NCBI GenBank assembly: GCA_034437615.1
Contig: DAOTTW010000009.1
Coordinates: 1 to 5,022 of the forward strand
Direction of reading: 5' to 3'
From: DAOTTW01 sp034437615
Lineage (GTDB): Bacteria > Chloroflexota > Anaerolineae > Aggregatilineales > Phototrophicaceae
Length of the DNA: 5,022 nt
Shown here one piece after another: positions 1-5,022 of this stretch. Within the stretch, counting starts at the first letter, position 1. Each line of letters begins with the position of its first letter. The notes under the pieces are model-generated. The model worked only from the letters and a program-made list of their open reading frames with translations, did no database searches and had not been told where the DNA came from. A program made the translations under genes and the position numbers.

Positions 1-22
1 AGGGGCTTCTAGCAGCCTGCTT

Positions 23-62
23 CCCCCTCTCCATTGTTATCTGGGTATGGTGGGAGAGGGGG
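23..62. repeat. Perfect 10-bp inverted repeat of a G-rich intergenic repeat
   Basis: The arms CCCCCTCTCC (23-32) and GGAGAGGGGG (53-62) are perfect reverse complements separated by 20 nt. A shorter alternative pairing, CCAT (31-34) with ATGG (47-50), exists inside. No T-tract follows on either strand, so an intrinsic terminator is not supported. The pattern of C-rich arm, short loop, G-rich arm and then a GGGGGTGAAGG-like tail resembles a dispersed intergenic repeat that I remember from Chloroflexota and cyanobacteria; that resemblance is recollection and was not searched. The matching tail seems to lie at 223-235, displaced by the element at 69-217. Confidence 0.7.
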
Positions 63-91
63 ACTGAGTTCACAGGGGTAGGTATTTCGGC

Positions 92-111
92 GGACGTGCC
101 ATTGCACGTCC
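92..111 (-). repeat. Hairpin unit copy A (GTAGGGAC family)
   Basis: An 8-bp perfect stem (92-99 with 104-111) has loop CATT (100-103). It is followed by CCTAC, so on the minus strand it reads GTAGGGAC before the loop. The outer four pairs, GGAC with GTCC, are shared with copies B and C, while the inner four (GTGC with GCAC) are specific to this copy. It lacks the GGCGGC companion hairpin seen beside copies B and C. Confidence 0.75.
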
Positions 112-131
112 CTACACAACCGCTGTGAACC

Positions 132-173
132 GTAGGGACACCCAATGGGGTGTCCGAGGCGGCGTCAGCCGCC
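132..173 (+). repeat. Hairpin unit copy B, two adjacent hairpins
   Basis: After GTAGGGAC (132-139), an 8-bp perfect stem is formed by 136-143 and 148-155 with loop AATG. A second perfect hairpin follows, GGCGGC (158-163), loop GTCA, GCCGCC (168-173). The same order of parts, in the opposite direction, is found at 2251-2290. It lies in inverted orientation to copy A within the same putative mobile element, and its loop is the reverse complement of the copy A loop. Confidence 0.75.
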
Positions 174-217
174 ACAAAATACAGTCAATCATGAAAAACC
201 TACCCTACCCTTGAGAA

Positions 218-346
218 CTGAGGGGGTGAAGGCCAATTCGCGGGCAAAATGGGCCTGGCTGAGTCGTTACGCAGACCGTCATGGTATTTGCGCCAACCTG
301 TAGTGGTTACTTGCTGAGTCGCTGGATTGCTGAGAGGCTTTTCTAT
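218..346. other. Leader region before the TyrA-like gene, no gene seen
   Basis: This is the remainder of the 346-nt gene-free start of the window. It holds the displaced G-rich repeat tail (223-235) and a 9-bp direct repeat GCTGAGTCG at 258-266 and 313-321, with a shorter GCTGAG at 329-334. The promoter of the downstream gene should lie here, but no convincing pair of -35 and -10 hexamers is visible. A weak extended -10-like TGGTATTTG (282-290) has no good -35 partner. Confidence 0.5.
332..337 (+). promoter_or_regulatory. Ribosome binding site that decides the TyrA-like start
   Basis: GAGAGG lies 9 nt before the ATG at 347. The alternative ATG at 281 has no comparable purine-rich site, and its 22 extra residues do not resemble the family, whose proteins begin directly with the first Rossmann strand. 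Confidence 0.65.
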
Positions 347-1366
347 ATGTCTACAACGTTATCTGTTGGTATCCTCGGATTAAACCGCATTGGCACCTCT
401 ATCGGGCTAGCGCTGAGGCGCTACGTGGCCGATGGCGGACGCTACAACTTTGAGATTGTCGGCTATGATCGCTCGGCAGATGCCGCAAAGGGTGCGGTCA
501 AGGCTGAAGCCATCGACCGCAGTGAGAGTAAGCCGTTTCAGGTGGTGGCGGATAAAGACATCGTGATTATGGCGCTGTCTTATGATGAAGTCCGCGAGAC
601 GTACCAGCGCATCGCCACTGATCTAAAAGACGGCGTGGTGATTCTGGATGCGTCGCCGCTGAAGCAACCCTCGTTTGATTGGGCTAAGCAATACCTGAGC
701 AAAGAGCAGCACGTCGTCGGCATCAGCCCGATACTGAACCCGCGCTATCTGCTGGATAACAGCCAGGATAGTGACGACGCCGCAGCCGACCTCTTCGATA
801 ATAGCACCATCCTGATTACGCCTTCGGTCAGCAGCATCAAAGAAGCGGTTGATCTGGCCTTTAACTTCTGCACCATCCTCGGCAGCAAGCCGCGCTTCCT
901 GGACCCAGTAGAACACGACGCGCTGCTGACCTTCACCGAAGGCTTGCCGAAGCTGCTCGGCGCGGTGCTATTTGCTAGCTTGATGGGCAAGAACAACTGG
1001 CATGACCTGATGTGGCTTACCAACCCGTCTTTTGGCGTGCTGACGCGCCCACTGAAGGACCAGCACCCCGACGCGCTACGCGATGAATTCCTGGGCAACC
1101 GCGATGCATTGGTGCGGGCGTTGGATGATATGGTAGCTGCCTTGCAAACGTGGCGTAACGTCATCGCCACAGGCGACGAGGAATCTATTGAGGCCGCGCT
1201 TGTCACGGCTTCGGAAGAATATGAAAAGTGGATTAACCGCCGTTATCGCGCTGATTGGGATGAGCGCGCCAGCCCCAAAATTGACCCAACCAACACCATG
1301 TTAGGGGGCTTGTTGGGTCAGGGGATCACCAAACGCATCTTTGGCGGCAAAAAAAGCGCCGATTAG
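347..1366 (+). CDS. TyrA-like (prephenate/arogenate dehydrogenase family) NAD-binding protein, probably atypical
   Basis: This 339-residue protein has the layout of the TyrA family: an N-terminal Rossmann domain (about 1-150) and a helical C-terminal dimerisation domain. True TyrA oxidatively decarboxylates prephenate or arogenate in tyrosine synthesis. Visible matches are strand 1 with its glycine turn (LSVGILGLNRIG, 5-16), an acidic residue after strand 2 (GYD, Asp41) that suggests NAD rather than NADP, and DPVEHDALL...GLPKLLGA (186-205), equivalent to the family's EHD...LPH segment. Three key positions deviate. The glycine motif reads GLNRIG instead of GxGxxG. The place of the catalytic His in the HPMxG motif reads ISPILNP (126-132). 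The LPH histidine is Lys202. The protein may therefore use another substrate or be catalytically inactive; the fold assignment is firmer than the reaction. The start at 347 is chosen for its ribosome binding site and family fit. No other aromatic pathway gene is adjacent. Its stop lies 1 nt from the stop of the convergent kinase gene. Confidence 0.8.
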   Translation: MSTTLSVGILGLNRIGTSIGLALRRYVADGGRYNFEIVGYDRSADAAKGAVKAEAIDRSESKPFQVVADKDIVIMALSYDEVRETYQRIATDLKDGVVILDASPLKQPSFDWAKQYLSKEQHVVGISPILNPRYLLDNSQDSDDAAADLFDNSTILITPSVSSIKEAVDLAFNFCTILGSKPRFLDPVEHDALLTFTEGLPKLLGAVLFASLMGKNNWHDLMWLTNPSFGVLTRPLKDQHPDALRDEFLGNRDALVRALDDMVAALQTWRNVIATGDEESIEAALVTASEEYEKWINRRYRADWDERASPKIDPTNTMLGGLLGQGITKRIFGGKKSAD

Positions 1367-1367
1367 A

Positions 1368-2180
1368 TCAGCAGTTGTGGCGTGCGATCCTGCGTAGTTC
1401 GTCCGCCACCCCACGCATGTCCTGAATGCGCTGATTCGTGTCGCGCTCTAACATCTGCTGCCACAGGTCGTCCAGGGCATCGGGTACGTCTGGACGCTGC
1501 GCCCGCAGGTCCGGTAGCGGGTCATACATGATGGCCAACATCAATGTTACTTTGCTTGCATCGTTGAATGGCAGCTTGCGCGTCAGCATCTCGTACATCA
1601 AAACGCCCAACGACCACACATCAGCACGCTGATCGATTGTCTGATATTGGACGACCTCTGGCGAGATGTAATTCATCGTCCCGACGGCGTGGCCATCCAG
1701 TGTAATGCGTGCAGAATCACGCAACAGCGCTGTGCCAAAATCCGACAGATGCGGATTGCCGCATTCGTCAAATAAGATATTTTCTGGCTTCAGGTCGCGG
1801 TGGATGATGTTTAACGCATGAGTCGCGGCCAGCGCATCTGCCAGCGAAATGGCCATTTCAACGACCCGCCGCACCGAAAGCCGCTTGCGCTGCAACATCT
1901 GAAACAAATCGCCCCCTGCCATGAATTCCATCACCAGGTAGTGACGCCCGTTTTCCTCAACCGTGTCGACGATCTGCACAATACCTGGGTGCTTCAGCCT
2001 GCGAAGTGCTTGCGCTTCGCGCCGGAAGCGTTCGAGCATCTGCGCGTCTTCTGTCAGGTCGTCGTGCAACTGCTTAATAGCGACAGTCTCGCCCGTTTTC
2101 AGATCCTCGGCGCGATAAACGCAACCCATACCACCGTCACCGACGCGATCTGTTACTTTATAACGTCCACCAATAATCAT
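1368..2180 (-). CDS. Soluble Hanks-type serine/threonine protein kinase
   Basis: This 270-residue protein is almost entirely one PknB-like kinase domain that transfers phosphate from ATP to Ser or Thr. All catalytic motifs are present: Gly-rich loop GDGGMG (14-19), ATP-anchoring Lys36 in VAIK, helix C Glu55 in FRREAQ, catalytic loop HRDLKPEN (127-134) with Asp129, metal-binding DFG (147-149), and an SPE version of the APE motif (173-175). DVWSLGVLMYEML (187-199) and the RDTNQRI segment near the end complete the C-lobe. The activation loop holds Thr160 and Thr168 as possible autophosphorylation sites. The protein stops about 20 residues after the kinase fold. There is no transmembrane helix, PASTA, TPR or other sensor domain, so it should act in the cytosol and its input signal is unknown. 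The ATG at 2180 is supported by AGGG (2192-2189 on the minus strand) 8 nt upstream and by the typical GRYKVTDRVGDGG opening. It is divergent from the SH3b gene and convergent with the TyrA-like gene. Confidence 0.95.
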   Translation of the reverse strand: MIIGGRYKVTDRVGDGGMGCVYRAEDLKTGETVAIKQLHDDLTEDAQMLERFRREAQALRRLKHPGIVQIVDTVEENGRHYLVMEFMAGGDLFQMLQRKRLSVRRVVEMAISLADALAATHALNIIHRDLKPENILFDECGNPHLSDFGTALLRDSARITLDGHAVGTMNYISPEVVQYQTIDQRADVWSLGVLMYEMLTRKLPFNDASKVTLMLAIMYDPLPDLRAQRPDVPDALDDLWQQMLERDTNQRIQDMRGVADELRRIARHNC

Positions 2181-2250
2181 TGCTTTTGCCCTGTATCTAT
2201 GAGTCAGTCTTGTTTTACCACAATTCTATGGCCTAAAGTATACACATAAT

Positions 2251-2290
2251 GCGGCTACGCCGCCCCGGACGCCAAAAATGGCGTCCCTAC
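2251..2290 (-). repeat. Hairpin unit copy C, two adjacent hairpins
   Basis: A perfect 8-bp stem (2267-2274 with 2279-2286) has loop AAAA. Beside it lies GCGGC (2251-2255), loop TAC, GCCGC (2259-2263). Read on the minus strand, it begins GTAGGGAC and follows the same plan as copy B: variable hairpin, then CCG, then a GGCGGCGT-AGCCGC hairpin. The inner stem pairs (GCCA with TGGC) differ from both other copies but stay fully paired. A 7-bp direct repeat TGCGGCT (2250-2256 and 2293-2299) brackets the large hairpin and could be a duplication scar or chance. Confidence 0.75.
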
Positions 2291-2337
2291 AGTGCGGCTT
2301 TGTTCGTCAGACTGTTAACGGCCATGTTAGTTAGACC

Positions 2338-2342
2338 GAGGT
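2338..2342 (+). promoter_or_regulatory. Ribosome binding site of the SH3b gene
   Basis: GAGGT lies 7 nt before the ATG at 2350, a good Shine-Dalgarno match and spacing. It fixes that start, which also gives a complete signal peptide. Confidence 0.65.
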
Positions 2343-2349
2343 CCACATC

Positions 2350-4080
2350 ATGCCCAAACGCCAGTATTTGGCCTGTTTGATCGTTATTGCGTTCGTGTTG
2401 CCCTTGCTCAGCATGGCCATACCCATGCAGGCACAAAACCGCGTGGTCTGCCCGGATGCCCCAGCTTCGCGGCTGGTTGTCGGCCAGGAAGCGACTGTAT
2501 TGCCTGCTGCTGGCATCAACCTGCGGGACCGCCCCGGCCTGAACACCAACCGCATCGACATCATCGGACAGGGCGTGCGTGTGCGCGTACTGGAAGGCCC
2601 ACTATGCGCGGCGGGTTTCGCGTGGTGGCGCATCGACGCAAACGGCGCACGTGGCTGGACTGCTGAGGGTTTGACAGAGGGTTATTGGCTGGAACCCTAC
2701 CTGAAGCAAGATATTGAGATAGACGGTGTGCTGCTACAGGTGCCGCTAGAGCTAGCAGAAAATGTGCTTGTGCAGCGTCTACCGGCCATCCAGCTTGACC
2801 CCGCCGAGGATGTGATGCGGCTCAATCGGCCACAAGTGCAGCGCTTTATCTTGCAGGATTACCCGATTGCGCCGATTGTTGCGACGGACACGGCTCGCGT
2901 TGACCTGTACGCCGCCGAGCGCTTCCAGCAGCTTAACCCACGCGCCAACGCCGCCATCAATCAGCTTACTGCATTGCTGGACACACAAACTGCATTAGAC
3001 GCGGGCGATGTAACGCCCTTCAACACGGACCCCAACCCACTGCTGCCAGAGCTATTCAGCGTGCAGCGCGAGTATCTCAACTTTCAGAATGGGCAAGGTG
3101 TGCGGGCGGTTGTGGCCTATACGCTGGTGCGTAACCTGCAAGATGCACGCCCGCTGCCGCCCTCAGAGCAGACGACGCGCCTCGCCTATGTGTTTCAGGG
3201 GCTATCCGCAGATGGCCAGACCTTCGTGCTAGCGCAGATGCCGGTTACGAGTGAGCGCCTGCCTGAACAGGCGTTTATCAGCCCCGGCGCGGCACAATAC
3301 GATGAGCGCACAAACGCACAGATACGCGATGTACGCGCTTTTCTGGATGGGGGCGCGCCCGATGCATTCACGCCTAATTTGCGCGTTTTGGATGATATGA
3401 TGCGCTCGTTGCTCACGGCTGCCCCGCCCGAAGAAGCGGAAAGCGCCCGCGCTGTGCGTTACTTCGACAGCGTTTTCTTCGCGTATCCGCCGACGCTTGC
3501 GGATGACGTGCAAAGCCGGGGCATAGCGCCTGATGCTGCTGAAAACACCGTGCAGCATGTGCGCTTTGATTTTGAGGGCTATGCAGTCGATACCTATCAG
3601 TATCGCCCGGCAATCCGTGTCTATCAGGTGGCCGACTTTGCTGATGATCGCATCCGCACGGCACAGCTAGAGCGCTTGCGCACGCTGCTGGATGGCCAGA
3701 TTGACGCAGGCGGTAGCATCCCCATTCTGCACATTACGGATTCAGCGCAGTTCTTCCGCACACGTGCAGAGGCGTTAGATTTTGCCAATGGGCGTGGCGT
3801 GCGCTTCCTCACGGCGTACCCGGATGATATGACGCGCATCAGCAACCTGAACCTGTTCTACAGCTTCCAGGGCATCAGTGATGACGGCCAATTCTACATC
3901 TCAGCCGTGTTGCCTGTGCATACGCCCGACTTGGCAGAAATACCAGCGCCGGAAGCGTTCCCATCGTATGTAGAGTACATCGCAGCAGTGGTGCGCACGC
4001 TGGAAAACAGCACACAATTCACACCGGACCTGGCACAACTGGATGAACTGATCCGCACGTTGCGCCTCGGCTCCGGTTGA
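2350..4080 (+). CDS. Secreted SH3b-domain protein with a tandem duplicated uncharacterised domain
   Basis: The 576-residue product starts with a classical signal peptide: Arg/Lys at 3-4, hydrophobic core about 7-23, and likely cleavage after MQA (26-28). No lipobox Cys is present at the cleavage site, so free secretion is more likely than a lipoprotein. Residues about 41-118 resemble a bacterial SH3 (SH3b) domain, with INLRDRPGLNTNRI, GQGVRVRVLEGP and WWRID...GARGWTAEG. SH3b domains often bind cell-wall peptides or glycans. The mature protein has just two Cys (34 and 86), placed to form a disulfide across this domain. The rest is two diverged copies of a roughly 200-residue domain (about 126-355 and 375-572). 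Matching pairs are FQNGQGVRAVVAY (245-257) with FANGRGVRFLTAY (478-490), YVFQGLSADGQ (280-290) with YSFQGISDDGQ (504-514), and FTPNLRVLDDMMRSL (340-354) with FTPDLAQLDELIRTL (557-571). I remember similar domains in Anaerolineae proteins but know no function. No catalytic motif or C-terminal anchor is visible. Confidence 0.85.
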   Translation: MPKRQYLACLIVIAFVLPLLSMAIPMQAQNRVVCPDAPASRLVVGQEATVLPAAGINLRDRPGLNTNRIDIIGQGVRVRVLEGPLCAAGFAWWRIDANGARGWTAEGLTEGYWLEPYLKQDIEIDGVLLQVPLELAENVLVQRLPAIQLDPAEDVMRLNRPQVQRFILQDYPIAPIVATDTARVDLYAAERFQQLNPRANAAINQLTALLDTQTALDAGDVTPFNTDPNPLLPELFSVQREYLNFQNGQGVRAVVAYTLVRNLQDARPLPPSEQTTRLAYVFQGLSADGQTFVLAQMPVTSERLPEQAFISPGAAQYDERTNAQIRDVRAFLDGGAPDAFTPNLRVLDDMMRSLLTAAPPEEAESARAVRYFDSVFFAYPPTLADDVQSRGIAPDAAENTVQHVRFDFEGYAVDTYQYRPAIRVYQVADFADDRIRTAQLERLRTLLDGQIDAGGSIPILHITDSAQFFRTRAEALDFANGRGVRFLTAYPDDMTRISNLNLFYSFQGISDDGQFYISAVLPVHTPDLAEIPAPEAFPSYVEYIAAVVRTLENSTQFTPDLAQLDELIRTLRLGSG

Positions 4081-4085
4081 TCGGG

Positions 4086-5022
4086 TTAGGCAGGGCGTGG
4101 CAGGTTCGCGCCCATCTTCGTCTGTAATTCGGCCAGTGCGCGGTGTGCGCGGTCGCGGGTGTGCTCGTTCGGGTCGATGATAATATCGTAGATGCCTGCT
4201 GTCGCAGCAAAAACCCCAAGCTGTCCGGCGGTTGCAGCAGCTAATTCGCGTATCTCAGCGCTTTCGGTCTGCTCTAGTGCATGTAGCAGCAGCGGCACGC
4301 CCGCGATGTCATGCGGGATGTTACCGCGCTCGATCTCGCCCTGTGCCCATTCCAGCAGCCAGGGCACCGCTGTCGGCGCGGGATACGCCAACGCACCCTG
4401 CTTTTCTTCCCCGAATAGGTTCTGGAGCACTTCCTCTGCCGCCGACTTGACGTAGTATTCTTCATCTTCTTCGCCAAAGGCCACTTGATCGACCTTAATC
4501 AGCGCCCAATCCGTCGCGATGCGCCCCAGGCCAAAGACGGCAGCACGCCGGATCGAAATATCCTGCTCTTCACCCACCGCTTCGTACAGGGTCGGATAGC
4601 CGTTTTCGCGGTCAGCGGCCAGCGTTTCGGCGGCGGCACGCTGCACATCGTTGTTGTTAGAGGTCAGCAGGGCCGTACCGAGTTGTTCTAGCGCGTCGTC
4701 AGTGCCGATCACACCCAGGGCCATCGTCGCAGCTAACTGCACCGCAGGCGACCCACTTGCGACCAATTCAGCCAGCTTTTCGACTGCACTCTCGTCACGC
4801 AGCACACCCAAACCCAGGCAAGCCACCCGTGCTACATCGGGGATGGGGCTTTGCAGGCCACGCTGGAAGATCAGCATAGCACCAGGGTCACGGGCGCTGA
4901 CCAGGGCCGCAGCGATGCGCTCCCGCATCAGTGACCATTGGTTCGGGGCAACGAACAACGTGCCCAGGTAACGCAGCAAATTGCCACGCCAGGCCGTATC
5001 GCTTTCCAGGTATGTCAGCCAG
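4086..5022 (-). CDS. HEAT-repeat protein, N-terminus beyond the window (partial)
   Basis: The C-terminal 311 residues of a protein made of HEAT-like (PBS-lyase type) repeats are visible; such alpha-helical solenoids usually serve as protein-binding scaffolds. About five consecutive units of roughly 31 residues span 4889-4410. They carry the recurring A-x-x-x-L-G pattern (VARVACLGLGVL, VQLAATMALGVIG, VQRAAAETLA, IRRAAVFGLGRIA, VKSAAEEVLQNL). After a linker rich in Pro and Trp, two further units (IRELAAATAGQLG, TRDRAHRALAELQ) end the protein. A TTG at 4979-4977 could be read as a start, but the frame stays open to the edge and encodes a protein-like WLTYLESDTAWRGN just before it, with no ribosome binding site near the TTG, so the gene almost certainly continues. 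The missing part may hold another domain that defines the function, so no specific role is assigned. The stop lies 5 nt from the stop of the convergent SH3b gene. Confidence 0.85.
   Translation of the reverse strand, partial: WLTYLESDTAWRGNLLRYLGTLFVAPNQWSLMRERIAAALVSARDPGAMLIFQRGLQSPIPDVARVACLGLGVLRDESAVEKLAELVASGSPAVQLAATMALGVIGTDDALEQLGTALLTSNNNDVQRAAAETLAADRENGYPTLYEAVGEEQDISIRRAAVFGLGRIATDWALIKVDQVAFGEEDEEYYVKSAAEEVLQNLFGEEKQGALAYPAPTAVPWLLEWAQGEIERGNIPHDIAGVPLLLHALEQTESAEIRELAAATAGQLGVFAATAGIYDIIIDPNEHTRDRAHRALAELQTKMGANLPRPA

Larger units (their letters stand above)
69..217. mobile_element. Putative 149-bp MITE-like non-autonomous insertion element
   Basis: The left end reads TTCACAGGGGTAGGT (69-83). 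The right end, read as reverse complement from 217, is TTCTCAAGGGTAGGGTAGGT. Ten of the first 12 positions agree, and the right end carries one extra GGGTA. The direct repeat CTGAG flanks both sides (64-68 and 218-222), or ACTGAG if the right boundary is moved one base inward. Joining 52-68 to 223 onward restores an uninterrupted G-rich repeat tail, as expected of an empty site. Inside, two copies of the hairpin unit face each other: CCCTAC (110-115) is complementary to GTAGGG (132-137), and GTATTT-CGGCGG on the left mirrors CCGCC-ACAAAATAC on the right. The element has no coding capacity, so it would need a transposase from elsewhere. The alternative is an old composite palindrome that never moved as a unit. 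Confidence 0.5.
2181..2349. promoter_or_regulatory. Divergent intergenic region between the kinase and SH3b genes
   Basis: This 169-bp spacer must hold the promoters of both divergent genes. The kinase-side part (2181-2250) is AT-rich and, read on the minus strand, contains TATACT and a weak TTGTGG/ATAGAT pair about 17 nt apart. On the SH3b side, TTGTTC (2300-2305) and ATGTTA (2324-2329) are 18 nt apart but poor matches, and would place the transcript start almost on the ribosome binding site. The middle is occupied by hairpin unit copy C. None of the promoter guesses is strong; only the divergent arrangement itself is firm. Confidence 0.35.

Noticed and set aside
92..173. CRISPR-like array
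   Set aside because: There are only two units in inverted orientation, no regular spacers, and each hairpin has a different inner stem, so this is not a repeat-spacer array.
281..346. Upstream ATG extending the TyrA-like protein by 22 residues
   Set aside because: There is no ribosome binding site before it, the extension does not look like the family, and the ATG at 347 has GAGAGG at good spacing.
745..1206. 153-codon open frame on the minus strand inside the TyrA-like gene
   Set aside because: Its product is Ser/Arg/Lys-rich low-complexity sequence with no recognisable motif, and it lies opposite a gene with clear family motifs; it is a shadow frame.
1343..1360. GGCGGC-A7-GCGCC possible terminator at the end of the TyrA-like gene
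   Set aside because: The stem needs a bulge, the A-run is in the loop, and no T-tract follows on either strand; it is simply the coding sequence for a Gly-Lys-Lys tail.
1818..2249. 143-codon open frame on the plus strand opposite the kinase
   Set aside because: It lies mostly antisense to conserved kinase motifs and its Cys/His-rich product has no recognisable domain.
2350..2436. Lipoprotein signal for the SH3b protein
   Set aside because: The only Cys in the signal region is residue 9, inside the hydrophobic core; the cleavage region MAIPMQAQN has none, so a standard signal peptidase site fits better.
347..5022. A single functional system formed by all four genes
   Set aside because: The genes alternate strands, share no operon, and no sequence feature links their functions; kinase control of the neighbours would be speculation.

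Overview
The window reads like a chromosomal stretch of a free-living, moderately GC-rich bacterium, most likely a Chloroflexota (Anaerolineae-like) genome. This is inferred from gene content: a soluble Hanks-type Ser/Thr kinase, a secreted SH3b protein carrying a duplicated domain I remember from Anaerolineae proteins, a HEAT-repeat protein, and GTAGGGAC-type and CCCCCTCTCC-type hairpin repeats between genes. No rRNA, tRNA, CRISPR array or transposase gene is visible, so the taxonomic guess rests on style and is not proven.

Layout: positions 1-346 are non-coding and rich in repeats. A 10-bp inverted repeat (23-62) belongs to a G-rich repeat. That repeat appears to be split by a 149-bp element (69-217) with imperfect terminal inverted repeats and a 5-bp target duplication, resembling a MITE. 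Inside the element are two inverted copies of a small hairpin unit. Next come four protein genes on alternating strands: a TyrA-like dehydrogenase (347-1366, +), a Ser/Thr protein kinase (1368-2180, -), a secreted SH3b protein with a tandem duplicated domain (2350-4080, +), and the C-terminal part of a HEAT-repeat protein (4086 to the window edge, -).

Because the strands alternate, no two genes here form an operon. The two convergent pairs are extremely tight, with 1 nt and 5 nt between stop codons, and neither gap has a visible terminator. The kinase and the SH3b gene diverge from a 169-bp spacer that contains a third copy of the hairpin unit. I see no direct evidence that the four proteins work in one pathway.

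The points most worth following up are the nested insertion element and its hairpin family, whose stems vary with matching changes on both arms; the TyrA-like protein that lacks the residues expected of a working prephenate dehydrogenase; and the uncharacterised duplicated domain of the secreted protein. I found no clear new defence system or other multi-gene system in this window.
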